NCBI GenBank assembly: GCA_038131365.1
Contig: JAYPPH010000002.1
Span: forward strand, 124,001-188,000
DNA: 64,000 nt
Direction of reading: 5' to 3'
From: Marisalimonas marina
Lineage (GTDB): Bacteria; Pseudomonadota; Alphaproteobacteria; Puniceispirillales; Marisalimonadaceae
The notes under the pieces were generated by a model, which saw nothing but the letters and a program-made list of their open reading frames with translations, made no database searches and had not been told where the DNA came from. The position numbers and the translations under genes were made by a program. Numbering within the stretch: the first letter of the stretch is position 1; each line of letters opens with the position of its first letter. Shown one piece after another: positions 45,202 through 53,597 of this stretch.

Positions 45202-47313
45202 ATGTTTGAGGTTTATAGAAAAGAATTAACTTGGGGTGGAAAATTATTAACGTTTGAAACTGGAAAAATTGCTCGTCAAGCGGATGGTGCAGTCATGGTT
45301 ACCTATGGAGGCACGACAGTTTTGTGTACTGCTGTAGGGGCTTCATCTGCTAAACCAGGGATAGATTTCTTTCCTTTAACTGTTAATTATCAAGAAAAAA
45401 CATTTGCTGCAGGAAGGATTCCAGGTGGTTTTTTCAAAAGAGAGGGAAGGCCATCAGAAAAAGAAACCTTAGTTTCAAGGTTGATTGATAGACCTATTAG
45501 ACCTCTTTTTCATAAAAATTTTAAAAATGAAACACAGGTAATTGCTACAGTTCTTTCTCATGATATGGAAAATGACCCTGATATTGTTGCAATAATAGGT
45601 GCTTCCGCAGCATTAACAATTTCTGGTTTACCATTTATGGGTCCAATTGGTGCTTGTAGAGTTGGCTGGAGTGGTAGTGAATATATATTAAATCCATCAA
45701 TTGAACAAATGAAAGAAGCTAATTTAGACTTGGTTGTAGCAGGAACTAAAGAAGGCGTTTTAATGGTTGAATCTGAAGCTTCAGAACTCTCAGAAGAGGT
45801 TATGTTAGGAGCTGTTGATTATGGTCATAAGGAAATAGAGAAAGTTATTGATGCTATTATCGAGTTAGCTGAAGTCGCAGCTAAAGAACCACGTCCATTA
45901 CCTGAAGAACCAGTTGAAAAAGATGATTATTTAAAAGTTATTAAACCATATAGCAAGAAGTTTGAAAAAGCTTACAAAGAAAAAGATAAGTCTAAACGTT
46001 CTAAAACTTTAGGTGAAATTAGAAATGAAATTTTAGATAAATTTGGCGAGACTGTTAATGTAACACTTGCATCAACTCTAATAAAAGATCTAGAATCTGA
46101 TATAGTCAGAGGAAATATATTAAAAACTAAAAAAAGAATAGATGGAAGAGATACTAAAACTGTAAGACCAATAGTTGCTGAGGTTGGCACTCTGCCAAGA
46201 GCCCACGGCTCAGCTTTGTTTACAAGGGGTGAAACTCAAGCTTTAGTAGTTGCAACATTAGGCACTGGGCAAGATGAACAAATAATAGATTCTTTAGAAG
46301 GAGAATACAGATCTAAGTTTATGTTGCATTATAATTTTCCACCTTATTCAGTTGGTGAGGCCGGAAGGATAGGTTCACCAGGAAGAAGAGAAATTGGACA
46401 TGGAAAGTTAGCATGGAGAGCCGTAAATCCATTATTACCAAATGGTGAGGATTTCCCTTATACTGTTAGAATAGTTTCTGAGGTTACCGAGTCAAATGGA
46501 TCCTCATCTATGGCAACTGTGTGTGGAACATCTCTTGCTCTAATGGATGCAGGGGTCCCCATTAAAAAGCCCGTTGCAGGTATAGCTATGGGCCTAATTA
46601 AAGAGAAAAAGGAATTTTCAGTTTTATCAGATATTTTAGGTGATGAGGATCATCTTGGTGATATGGATTTTAAAGTTGCTGGAACTAAAGATGGAATTAC
46701 CAGTCTCCAAATGGACATTAAAATTACTTCTATTACTAAAGAAATTATGGAAATTGCATTGGATCAAGCAAAAGAAGGTAGAATACATATTTTAGATGAG
46801 ATGGCCAAAGCTATTAGTAATTCTAGAGAAGTATTAGCTGAATCTGCTCCTAAAATAACAACAATGAAAATTAAATTAGAAAAAATTCGTGACGTTATCG
46901 GCCCAGGTGGAAAAATGATTAGAGAAATATGTGAAGCTACGGGCGCAAAAGTTGATATAGAAGATGATGGCACTATAAAAATTGCAGCTTCAGACACTGA
47001 AGCTGCTGAAGCAGCACAAAAGCGAATTAATGATATAGTAGCAGAGGCAGAACTTGGTGTTATTTATACTGGTAAGGTTGTGAAAACTGTAGACTTTGGA
47101 GCGTTTGTGAATTTTCTTGGAACTAAAGATGGGTTAGTTCATATATCAGAGTTACAAGATGCACGTACTGAGAAAACTACTGATATATGTAAAGAAGGTG
47201 ATATGGTTAAAGTCAAGGTTATAGGTTTTGATGATAGGGGAAAAGTTAAGCTATCAATGAAAAGGGTTAACCAAGAAACTGGCGAAGATATTGAAAGCAA
47301 AAAAGATGAGTAA
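45202..47313 (+). CDS. pnp: Polyribonucleotide nucleotidyltransferase (PNPase)
   Basis: PNPase degrades RNA 3'-to-5' with phosphate and is part of the degradosome. The 703-residue protein has two RNase PH domains (about 10-225 and 310-545, the second with FTRGETQALVVATLG and SSSMATVCGTSLALMDAG), an all-alpha linker, a KH domain (IRDVIGPGGKMIREI, about 559-573) and an S1 domain (about 620-690). ATG 45202 is chosen because AGAGGA (45189-45194) lies 7 bp before it and the family starts MFxVxRKE; the GTG at 45184 overlaps that ribosome-binding site. Confidence 0.97.
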   Translation: MFEVYRKELTWGGKLLTFETGKIARQADGAVMVTYGGTTVLCTAVGASSAKPGIDFFPLTVNYQEKTFAAGRIPGGFFKREGRPSEKETLVSRLIDRPIRPLFHKNFKNETQVIATVLSHDMENDPDIVAIIGASAALTISGLPFMGPIGACRVGWSGSEYILNPSIEQMKEANLDLVVAGTKEGVLMVESEASELSEEVMLGAVDYGHKEIEKVIDAIIELAEVAAKEPRPLPEEPVEKDDYLKVIKPYSKKFEKAYKEKDKSKRSKTLGEIRNEILDKFGETVNVTLASTLIKDLESDIVRGNILKTKKRIDGRDTKTVRPIVAEVGTLPRAHGSALFTRGETQALVVATLGTGQDEQIIDSLEGEYRSKFMLHYNFPPYSVGEAGRIGSPGRREIGHGKLAWRAVNPLLPNGEDFPYTVRIVSEVTESNGSSSMATVCGTSLALMDAGVPIKKPVAGIAMGLIKEKKEFSVLSDILGDEDHLGDMDFKVAGTKDGITSLQMDIKITSITKEIMEIALDQAKEGRIHILDEMAKAISNSREVLAESAPKITTMKIKLEKIRDVIGPGGKMIREICEATGAKVDIEDDGTIKIAASDTEAAEAAQKRINDIVAEAELGVIYTGKVVKTVDFGAFVNFLGTKDGLVHISELQDARTEKTTDICKEGDMVKVKVIGFDDRGKVKLSMKRVNQETGEDIESKKDE

Positions 47314-48097
47314 AATAATTCCAAAAAACGAATGGGTTAAATCATGGTCTGATAATGGAATTGGATGGGTTCAACTTAATCATGATAACAAGCTGAATCC
47401 TCTATCAGCAGGTTTTATTCTAGCTATAAAAGAGGCTGCAACCAAATTTGACCAAGATAATTCTATTGGTTGTATAGTTTTGATTGGATCAGATAAAGCC
47501 TTTGCTGCAGGTGCCGACCTCAAAGAAATGGTCAGTCTAAATTTCGCAACAGTTTCTCAAAATAGATATATAGAAAATGGTTGGTTAGATATTCCGAAAA
47601 TACAAACTCCAATCATTGCTGGCGTAAAAGGTTATGCTTTGGGTGGTGGGTGTGAGTTAGCAATGATGTGTGACTTTATAGTTGCTTCAGATGATGCAAA
47701 ATTTGGTCAGCCAGAAATAAATATTGGTGCAATTCCAGGTGCTGGAGGAACCCAGAGATTAACTCGATCAATAGGAAAATCCAAAGCAATGTTAGCTGTT
47801 CTTACTGGAGATATGATTTCTGCACAAGACGCTGAAAAATCAGGATTGGTTGCTAAAGTTTTGAATAATGATGATTTTGATAAAGGGCTTGAAGAAATAG
47901 CTTTGAAAATTGCTAATCAATCAAAACCTCTTGCAAAATTAGCAAAACAAGCTGTTAATGTTGCATATGAAACAACCCTTGAAGAAGGTATTCGTTCAGA
48001 GAGAGCTTTATTTTATTCAACTTTTGCCTTAGAAGATCATGTTGAGGGAATGCAAGCTTTTGCCGAAAAAAGAAAACCTAATTGGAAAAATAAATAA
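47306..48097 (+). CDS. Enoyl-CoA hydratase (crotonase family)
   Basis: The 263-residue protein is of the short-chain enoyl-CoA hydratase type, adding water to trans-2-enoyl-CoA in beta-oxidation. It has the oxyanion-hole segments KAFAAGADLKEM and GYALGGGCELAMMCD, with one catalytic Glu in GGCELAMM and the second in FGQPEINIGAIPGAGGTQRL (split), exactly as in active hydratases. The C-terminal helix carries EGMQAFAEKRKPNW. ATG 47306 lies inside the end of pnp (8-bp overlap), so it reads through from pnp. No other beta-oxidation gene is near. It converges with fabI, 10 bp away. Confidence 0.92.
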   Translation: MSKIIPKNEWVKSWSDNGIGWVQLNHDNKLNPLSAGFILAIKEAATKFDQDNSIGCIVLIGSDKAFAAGADLKEMVSLNFATVSQNRYIENGWLDIPKIQTPIIAGVKGYALGGGCELAMMCDFIVASDDAKFGQPEINIGAIPGAGGTQRLTRSIGKSKAMLAVLTGDMISAQDAEKSGLVAKVLNNDDFDKGLEEIALKIANQSKPLAKLAKQAVNVAYETTLEEGIRSERALFYSTFALEDHVEGMQAFAEKRKPNWKNK

Positions 48098-48107
48098 CCA
48101 TAAATTG

Positions 48108-48908
48108 TTATAATTCATCTGATCTAGGAACAGCAACGCTGTGAAGCCCTCCATCTACGTGATGAATATTCCCTGTAACTCCGCTGGATAGATCAGAAAG
48201 TAAGTATAAAGCAGAATTACTTATTTCACTAAGCTCTGGATTGAACTTTAAAGGGGCAACAGATTCTGAATATCTATATACATGTCTTGCTCCAGAAATT
48301 GCAGCTCCAGCCAAAGTTTTAACTGGACCAGCAGATAAACCGTTAACCCTGATATTACTTTTTCCCAAATCCATAGCCAAGTATTTTATTGATGCCTCTA
48401 AAGCTGATTTAGCAACTCCCATAACGTTATAGTTTGGTGTAGTCCTTTCTGCCCCAAGGTAAGAAAGAGTTAAAAGACTTCCACCTTTTGAATTCATTAG
48501 CGGGAAAGCAGATTTAGCTATTCTTGTAAAGCTAAATGCAGAAATATCTAATGAATTTAAAAAGTTTTCTCTGCTACAATCTACATACTTTCCTTTTAGT
48601 TCTTCTTTATCAGAATAAGCAAGCGCGTGAACAATAAAATCAATTTCTGTCCAATCTTCAAGAACCTGTTTTATAAAGTTTTCAATAGAGCTTTTATCGT
48701 TTTCATCTTTTGAAACATCACACTCATAACATTTTTTTGCATTAATGGAGTCCATTAAAGGTATTAATCTCCTTTTAAAACCCTCATTTTGATACGAAAA
48801 AGCTAGCTGTGCCCCTTCCTCAGATAACTTTCTAGCAATACCCCATGCTATAGAGCGTTCATTTGCAACACCCATTATTAAACCTTTTTTGTTTTTCATT
48901 ATTGCCAT
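48108..48908 (-). CDS. fabI: Enoyl-[acyl-carrier-protein] reductase FabI
   Basis: FabI does the last reduction of fatty-acid elongation with NADH. The 266-residue SDR-fold protein has the divergent nucleotide motif GLIMGVANERSIAWGIA (about 9-25), SYLGAERTTPNYNVMGVAKSA with the FabI-type Tyr-x6-Lys pair (Tyr158 and Lys165 approximately), and the AGPVKTLAGAAI substrate loop. It is the target of triclosan in sensitive bacteria. It is last in fabA-fabB-fabI, 14 bp after fabB. Confidence 0.95.
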   Translation of the reverse strand: MAIMKNKKGLIMGVANERSIAWGIARKLSEEGAQLAFSYQNEGFKRRLIPLMDSINAKKCYECDVSKDENDKSSIENFIKQVLEDWTEIDFIVHALAYSDKEELKGKYVDCSRENFLNSLDISAFSFTRIAKSAFPLMNSKGGSLLTLSYLGAERTTPNYNVMGVAKSALEASIKYLAMDLGKSNIRVNGLSAGPVKTLAGAAISGARHVYRYSESVAPLKFNPELSEISNSALYLLSDLSSGVTGNIHHVDGGLHSVAVPRSDEL

Positions 48909-48922
48909 AAAAATCTCATTGC

Positions 48923-50152
48923 TTAACTATATTTAGAGATTGCAAGACACGCATTGGTTCCGCCAAATCCAAAAGAATTTGATAGGGCAAGGTTAATGTC
49001 TATATTTTTTAAGGTATTCTGTGGTATTTGAATTTTTCCTATTTCTGGATCAGGGTTTTGGATATTAGCTGAACCTGATATGAAATTATTATTCATCATG
49101 ATAATTGTGTATATGGCTTCTTGCACTCCTGTCGCTCCAAGTGAATGCCCTGTTAGAGATTTGGTGCTTGTAAGTTTGGGTAGGTAATCGTAATTTTTAA
49201 AAACCTCTTTAACAGCATGAAGTTCTTGCATGTCTCCAACTGGTGTACTTGTTCCATGTGCGTTTATGTAGTCGACATTTTGGTTAGTATTAATTAGTGC
49301 TTGCTTCATGCATCTAATAGCACCTTCTCCGCTTGGCGCAACCATGTCAAAACCATCTGAGTTGGCACAATGTCCTACAATTTCCCCATAAATTTTTGCA
49401 CCTCTTGCTTTTGCGTGTTCTAACTCTTCTAAAACAAGCATTCCACCGCCACCTGCTATAACAAATCCATCCCTATCAATGTCGTAAGGTCTTGATGCTA
49501 ACTCAGGTGTGTCATTGTATTTGCTAGACATAGCGCCCATAGCGTCAAATAATACAGATAGGGTCCAATCTAGTTCCTCGCCTCCACCAGCAAACACAAT
49601 ATCTTGATTACCATATTTTATTTGGTCAGCACCAATGCCTATACAATGAGCAGATGTCGAACATGCAGATGTAATAGAAAAATTTATACCTTTAATTTTA
49701 AAAAAAGTTGCTATACATGCTGATACTGTTGAACTCATACATCTTGGCACCATAAAAGGCCCCACTCTCTTAGGGCCCTTTTCTCTAGCTATATCAAATG
49801 CTTGGAGTAAATTAGCAGTGCTTGGACCTCCAGAGCCAGCAATAAGGCCAGTTTTAGGGTTGGAAACTTCTTCGTTTGTTAATCCTGCATCTATAATTGC
49901 CTGTTCCATAGATAGAACAGCGTAAGCAGACCCTGCTCCCATAAACCTAAGTTGTTTTTTATCGATATGATCTTCTAAATTAATCTTTATATCTCCATGG
50001 ATTTGGCTTCTAAAACCCATTTCTTTATAAATTTCAGAACTAACAATACCTGACTTTTGATTAATTAGTGAGTTTTTGACAGCTTCAACATTATTGCCAA
50101 TAGAACTAACTATCCCCATTCCTGTAATCACTACTCTTTTTGTTTTGCTCAT
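48923..50152 (-). CDS. fabB: Beta-ketoacyl-ACP synthase I FabB
   Basis: FabB condenses malonyl-ACP with growing acyl chains and is needed to elongate the cis-unsaturated product of FabA. The 409-residue thiolase-fold enzyme has the Cys-His-His triad: Cys in ITSACSTSAHCIG (about 160-172), His in NAHGTSTPVGD (about 297-307) and His in GHSLGATGVQEA (about 333-344), then the NSFGFGGTNA end. Placement beside fabA makes FabB rather than FabF likely. Confidence 0.95.
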   Translation of the reverse strand: MSKTKRVVITGMGIVSSIGNNVEAVKNSLINQKSGIVSSEIYKEMGFRSQIHGDIKINLEDHIDKKQLRFMGAGSAYAVLSMEQAIIDAGLTNEEVSNPKTGLIAGSGGPSTANLLQAFDIAREKGPKRVGPFMVPRCMSSTVSACIATFFKIKGINFSITSACSTSAHCIGIGADQIKYGNQDIVFAGGGEELDWTLSVLFDAMGAMSSKYNDTPELASRPYDIDRDGFVIAGGGGMLVLEELEHAKARGAKIYGEIVGHCANSDGFDMVAPSGEGAIRCMKQALINTNQNVDYINAHGTSTPVGDMQELHAVKEVFKNYDYLPKLTSTKSLTGHSLGATGVQEAIYTIIMMNNNFISGSANIQNPDPEIGKIQIPQNTLKNIDINLALSNSFGFGGTNACLAISKYS

Positions 50153-50178
50153 AATATTACCTATTTATAATAGTTAGT

Positions 50179-50685
50179 TTAATCCTGAAATAATCCCACT
50201 CTAATATCAGATGCTTCAAAAACAGTTTTGTTATCACATACTACTCTACCATCAGCTATGCCTAAAATAAGTTTCCTCATTATTATGCGTTTGAAATCTA
50301 GAAAATACTCTACTTTTTTGGCTATTGGAAGTATTTGACCAGTAAACTTTACCTCACCAACTGATATTGCTCTTCCTTTTCCTCGTCCACCCATATTTCC
50401 TAATGAAAAACCAAGAAGTTGCCATAATGCATCCATACCTAAACAGCCAGGCATTACGGGATCTCCTTCAAAATGACAAGGAAAAAACCATTTATCAGGT
50501 GTTATTTTATACTTGGCATGAGCAGTTCCTTTATTATAGGCACCACCAGTTTCTTCAATTTTAGTTACTTCATCAAACATAAGCATTGGAGGCAAAGGTA
50601 ACTTTGGAAAATCCACTCCAGCAAGTTGACCTTTGGCGCAGTCAATCAATTCTTTATAGTTAAATGATTTTTTGAGCAAAGCCAC
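50179..50685 (-). CDS. fabA: 3-hydroxydecanoyl-ACP dehydratase/isomerase FabA
   Basis: FabA dehydrates 3-hydroxydecanoyl-ACP and isomerises the product to cis-3-decenoyl-ACP, the branch to unsaturated fatty acids. The 168-residue hot-dog-fold protein has the active-site His in FPCHFEGDPVMPGCLGMDALWQL (split; about 68-90) and its Asp in GMDALWQL. It heads the fabA-fabB-fabI operon. The presence of FabA/FabB shows the anaerobic-type unsaturated fatty acid route. The upstream 76 bp before the next gene should hold its promoter, but I see no clear consensus. Confidence 0.96.
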   Translation of the reverse strand: MALLKKSFNYKELIDCAKGQLAGVDFPKLPLPPMLMFDEVTKIEETGGAYNKGTAHAKYKITPDKWFFPCHFEGDPVMPGCLGMDALWQLLGFSLGNMGGRGKGRAISVGEVKFTGQILPIAKKVEYFLDFKRIIMRKLILGIADGRVVCDNKTVFEASDIRVGLFQD

Positions 50686-50761
50686 AATTCAATTTCCTTT
50701 TATTTTTACCTAACATCTTACATTATCCTTAAAAAAGGAAAAATAAAACTTTTATAGAAAT

Positions 50762-51325
50762 TTATTTTTCTGTAGCACCCCAAATTTTTTCCTTTTGTAC
50801 CCATCCTATAAAATGATTTTCGTGATTGATTTCGATTTTACACCATTGGACTTTACATTTTTTAATTTTAATTAATAAACCTTTTAAAAGTTTAGCTTTA
50901 GTTAGACTTTTATTAGATGGGACCCTCTTTAAAAGAGTGTCATTAACAATTAACCCCGACTTGAAGGATGATAATAGTTGAGTATGCACCCAACCGTTTA
51001 AATTGTCTTGTGTCCTAACTTTTCTCCAATTATTAAATTCAGCTACTATCTCTAATGGGTAACTTCTTTGTCTTAATTCATATTTTATTGGAAACTCTCG
51101 ACCCGGACCTGTTCGAAAATAGGTTAAAGAGTTTTTTGTTGAAACAATTCTTGGTAATTTCAAACCACTCCCATTTATAGAATTTTTTATATTCATATCA
51201 TTAGATAAAGCTATATCTGATAAAAATAAAATAGTTGAAAATAATATAATATAACTACTGATACATATATTAATTTCCTTGAATTTATATAACCCAAAGT
51301 TGATAAAACTATTTATTTTGAACAT
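50762..51325 (-). CDS. Secreted SH3-domain protein
   Basis: The 187-residue protein has a hydrophobic segment at about 20-40 (signal peptide or anchor), followed by two bacterial SH3-like repeats. The first (about 65-120) is clear: NSLTYFRTGPGREFPIKYEL, PLEIVAEFNNWRKVRTQDN and LNGWVHTQLLS. The second (about 125-185) is weaker and ends HFIGWVQKEKIWG. Such alphaproteobacterial SH3b proteins are thought to bind cell wall in the periplasm; no enzyme domain is present. The start region overlaps the upstream MoeB-like gene by 13 bp; a later start is possible. Confidence 0.8.
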   Translation of the reverse strand: MFKINSFINFGLYKFKEINICISSYIILFSTILFLSDIALSNDMNIKNSINGSGLKLPRIVSTKNSLTYFRTGPGREFPIKYELRQRSYPLEIVAEFNNWRKVRTQDNLNGWVHTQLLSSFKSGLIVNDTLLKRVPSNKSLTKAKLLKGLLIKIKKCKVQWCKIEINHENHFIGWVQKEKIWGATEK

Positions 51326-52062
51326 ATTAGACAGTCATTTTGTTTTATAAGTTTAATTTTTTCTAAATTTTGATTTAAACCATCATACAAAAATAAATAA
51401 CCTGCTGCTGAACAATATTTTTTTAAAGCAACTTCTTTAATAGCTTCATTAATTTGCATGGAGCTTATGAAACTAGTAATAGGACCAATTATCCCAGCTT
51501 CCCTACAATTAGTAACTGGTGCAGTTTCTTTCGTTTTAGGAAAAGCACATTCATAACATGGTAATCTTGTATCTATACCACTTTTCCAAACAGAAAATTG
51601 ACCTTCCATTTGTATAGCAGAACCAGAAATTAAGATTTTTTTATACGAATGGCATAAATGGTTGAGTGTGTATCTAGTTTCAGCATTATCAGAACAATCA
51701 AACACAATATCAAAAGAGTTGATGTCAATTGATTTATTAAAGTTTTTCTTATGAGATTTTACATATATATTTGGATTTATATTAATACACTTTTCTTCTA
51801 AGGTTTCTGCTTTATTCCGCCCTATATCGTTATTTTGATATGCAATTTGGCGGTTTAAATTTGATATTTCTATAATATCTTGGTCATAGATTTCAATATG
51901 TCCAAAACCTGCAGCAGCAGCATATAAAGCAACAGGGCAACCTAATCCTCCGGCACCAACAATTAGACATTTTGTTTTTAACAATCTTTCTTGGCCTTCT
52001 TCATCAAATTCTTTTATTATGACTTGCCTCGAGTACCTATGTAAATCATTCTCACTTAGCAT
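51313..52062 (-). CDS. HesA/MoeB/ThiF-family adenylyltransferase
   Basis: This E1-like enzyme adenylates the C-terminal Gly of a ubiquitin-like sulfur carrier such as MoaD or ThiS. The 249-residue protein has RYSRQVIIKEFDEEGQERL near the start, the ATP-binding LIVGAGGLGCPVALYAAAAG (34-53), DIIEISNLNRQIAY, the Cys in PVTNCREAGIIGP (about 186-198), and two zinc CxxC pairs (PCYEC and CLIC). MoeB fits best by sequence, but no molybdopterin or thiamin gene is nearby, so the carrier is unknown. This position close to coaBC is seen in other Alphaproteobacteria. Confidence 0.87.
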   Translation of the reverse strand: MLSENDLHRYSRQVIIKEFDEEGQERLLKTKCLIVGAGGLGCPVALYAAAAGFGHIEIYDQDIIEISNLNRQIAYQNNDIGRNKAETLEEKCININPNIYVKSHKKNFNKSIDINSFDIVFDCSDNAETRYTLNHLCHSYKKILISGSAIQMEGQFSVWKSGIDTRLPCYECAFPKTKETAPVTNCREAGIIGPITSFISSMQINEAIKEVALKKYCSAAGYLFLYDGLNQNLEKIKLIKQNDCLICSK

Positions 52063-52088
52063 TTTTGCCTCTGAAATAAAAATTAAGT

Positions 52089-53513
52089 TTAAGTTTTACA
52101 AAGCATTTGATTTATTTTGTCGACTAAATTTGAAGCAACTAATATCTTACTTTGTTCGCACCACTCATCACAACTGTCAGCGCTTAGAACATAGACTTTA
52201 TTTGTATCTTTGCCGAATACTTTGTTTTCACTTACATCATTGGCTATTACAAGATCAAGGTTTTTGGAAATTAATTTAGATTTAGCATTCTCAATAATGT
52301 TTTCTGTTTCTGCTGAAAAACCAATAAGTATTTGTGGCCTTTGTTTTGAATTTGAAATTGTTTTCAAAATGTCAGGGTTTTTACGTGTTGTAAATTTTAA
52401 ATTCTGATTAGATTTTTTTATTTTTTGATTAACATTTATACTATAGTTTTCATTGATTTCTGGAATAAGTTTCCAGTCTGCCACTGCAGCTGCACAAATT
52501 ACTATATCTGCGGGCAATTCTGATATGGTTTTTTCTAACATTTCCGAAGCAGATGTTATTTCAATTAATTTTCTACACTCTGGTGGCGGAATATCTACAG
52601 GACCCGAAATTACAGTAACGTTTGCTCCTCTCCTTGATAATTCAGATGCTATAGCATAACCTTGTTTTCCAGAGGATCTGTTTGACAAAAATCTAACAGG
52701 ATCAATATTTTCAATAGTAGGGCCTGCCGTAATGACAACAGATATATTATCAAATTGATTTTGTAATTTTTTTTTATAATTAAGATACTTTATTATTTCT
52801 TCAACAATTAGTTTTGGCTCAGGTAATCTTCCAGTTCCAAATTCACCGCAAGCCATATCACCCTGTTCAGGTTCTATAAATTTAATACCTCTGTCTAACA
52901 GTTTACGATAGTTATTTTGTGTTGCAGGATTGCTCCACATCACTGGGTTCATTGAAGGAGCTAAAAAAACACTAGAAGAAGTTGCAAGCAAAATGGTGCT
53001 CGCGAGGTCATCGGCAATGCCATTTGCATATTTTCCCATTATATTAGCTGTAGCAGGTGCCACTAAAATGAGATCTGGTTTTCTTGCAAGTGTTATGTGG
53101 CTCATTTTTGATTCATCATCTACAGAAAAAAGCTCTGTATAGCATTTTTTTTCATTTAAACTTGTAACTAGTAAGGGGGTTATAAATTTTTGAGCTGACC
53201 TAGTCATCACAATATCCAGATCAATATCTTTTTGTTTAAGAAGTCTAATTATTTCTAATGATTTATAAGATGCAATACCTCCGCTTATAATCAAAAGTAT
53301 ACTGAATTTGAAATTTTTCAAATCATCAGAATATAGAAATTCATCAATATTAATTTTCAGCTCTTTGCTTAGGTTAGAAATAGCAATTTGTTTTTTTTTA
53401 GGAATTTTATTTTGTTTTTTCCAATTAGATATTGCTGAAGGTTTAACATCAAGCCTACGAGCGATTTCTCCTGTACCACCTAACAAAGATATTAAAGTTG
53501 AAATGTTTTTCAT
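52089..53513 (-). CDS. coaBC: CoaBC (PPC synthetase/decarboxylase) with an N-terminal helix-turn-helix domain
   Basis: CoaBC joins phosphopantothenate to cysteine (CoaB) and decarboxylates the product (CoaC) in coenzyme A synthesis. Residues about 69-245 are CoaC: SGGIASYKS, MSHITLA with the catalytic His, APATANIMGKYANG, PSMNPVMW and CGEFGTGRLPEP with its active-site Cys. Residues about 255-470 are CoaB: ITAGPTIENIDPVRFLSNRSSGK and the KSKLISKNLDLVIAND nucleotide site. The unusual part is residues 1-62, a Cro/CI-like HTH (GTGEIARRLDVKPSAISNWK, 13-32) that CoaBC normally lacks. There is no internal ATG at the usual CoaC start, so the domains are one chain. Total 474 residues against about 400 for standard CoaBC. 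Confidence 0.93.
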   Translation of the reverse strand: MKNISTLISLLGGTGEIARRLDVKPSAISNWKKQNKIPKKKQIAISNLSKELKINIDEFLYSDDLKNFKFSILLIISGGIASYKSLEIIRLLKQKDIDLDIVMTRSAQKFITPLLVTSLNEKKCYTELFSVDDESKMSHITLARKPDLILVAPATANIMGKYANGIADDLASTILLATSSSVFLAPSMNPVMWSNPATQNNYRKLLDRGIKFIEPEQGDMACGEFGTGRLPEPKLIVEEIIKYLNYKKKLQNQFDNISVVITAGPTIENIDPVRFLSNRSSGKQGYAIASELSRRGANVTVISGPVDIPPPECRKLIEITSASEMLEKTISELPADIVICAAAVADWKLIPEINENYSINVNQKIKKSNQNLKFTTRKNPDILKTISNSKQRPQILIGFSAETENIIENAKSKLISKNLDLVIANDVSENKVFGKDTNKVYVLSADSCDEWCEQSKILVASNLVDKINQMLCKT

Positions 53514-53558
53514 TGTTTACCTTAAATGATATTTAATATTACAATTAAACAAAATTTG

Positions 53559-53597
53559 TTGAAATTTCAAATTTATTTCATTTTTTTGAAATAAATT
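53559..53597. repeat. Inverted repeats between ubiB and coaBC (candidate operator)
   Basis: A perfect 12-bp palindrome TTGAAATTTCAA lies at 53559-53570, about 46 bp upstream of the coaBC ATG. Next to it AATTTATTTCA (53570-53580) and TGAAATAAATT (53587-53597) form a perfect 11-bp inverted repeat around a T6 loop, crossing the ubiB stop codon. The half-site TGAAAT/ATTTCA occurs four times in 39 bp. It could be an operator; being all A/T apart from single G/C pairs, chance is possible. Confidence 0.45.

Noticed and set aside
53570..53597. Intrinsic terminator for ubiB
   Set aside because: On the minus strand the stem is almost all A/T and is not followed by a U-run, so it is better treated as a possible operator or chance repeat.
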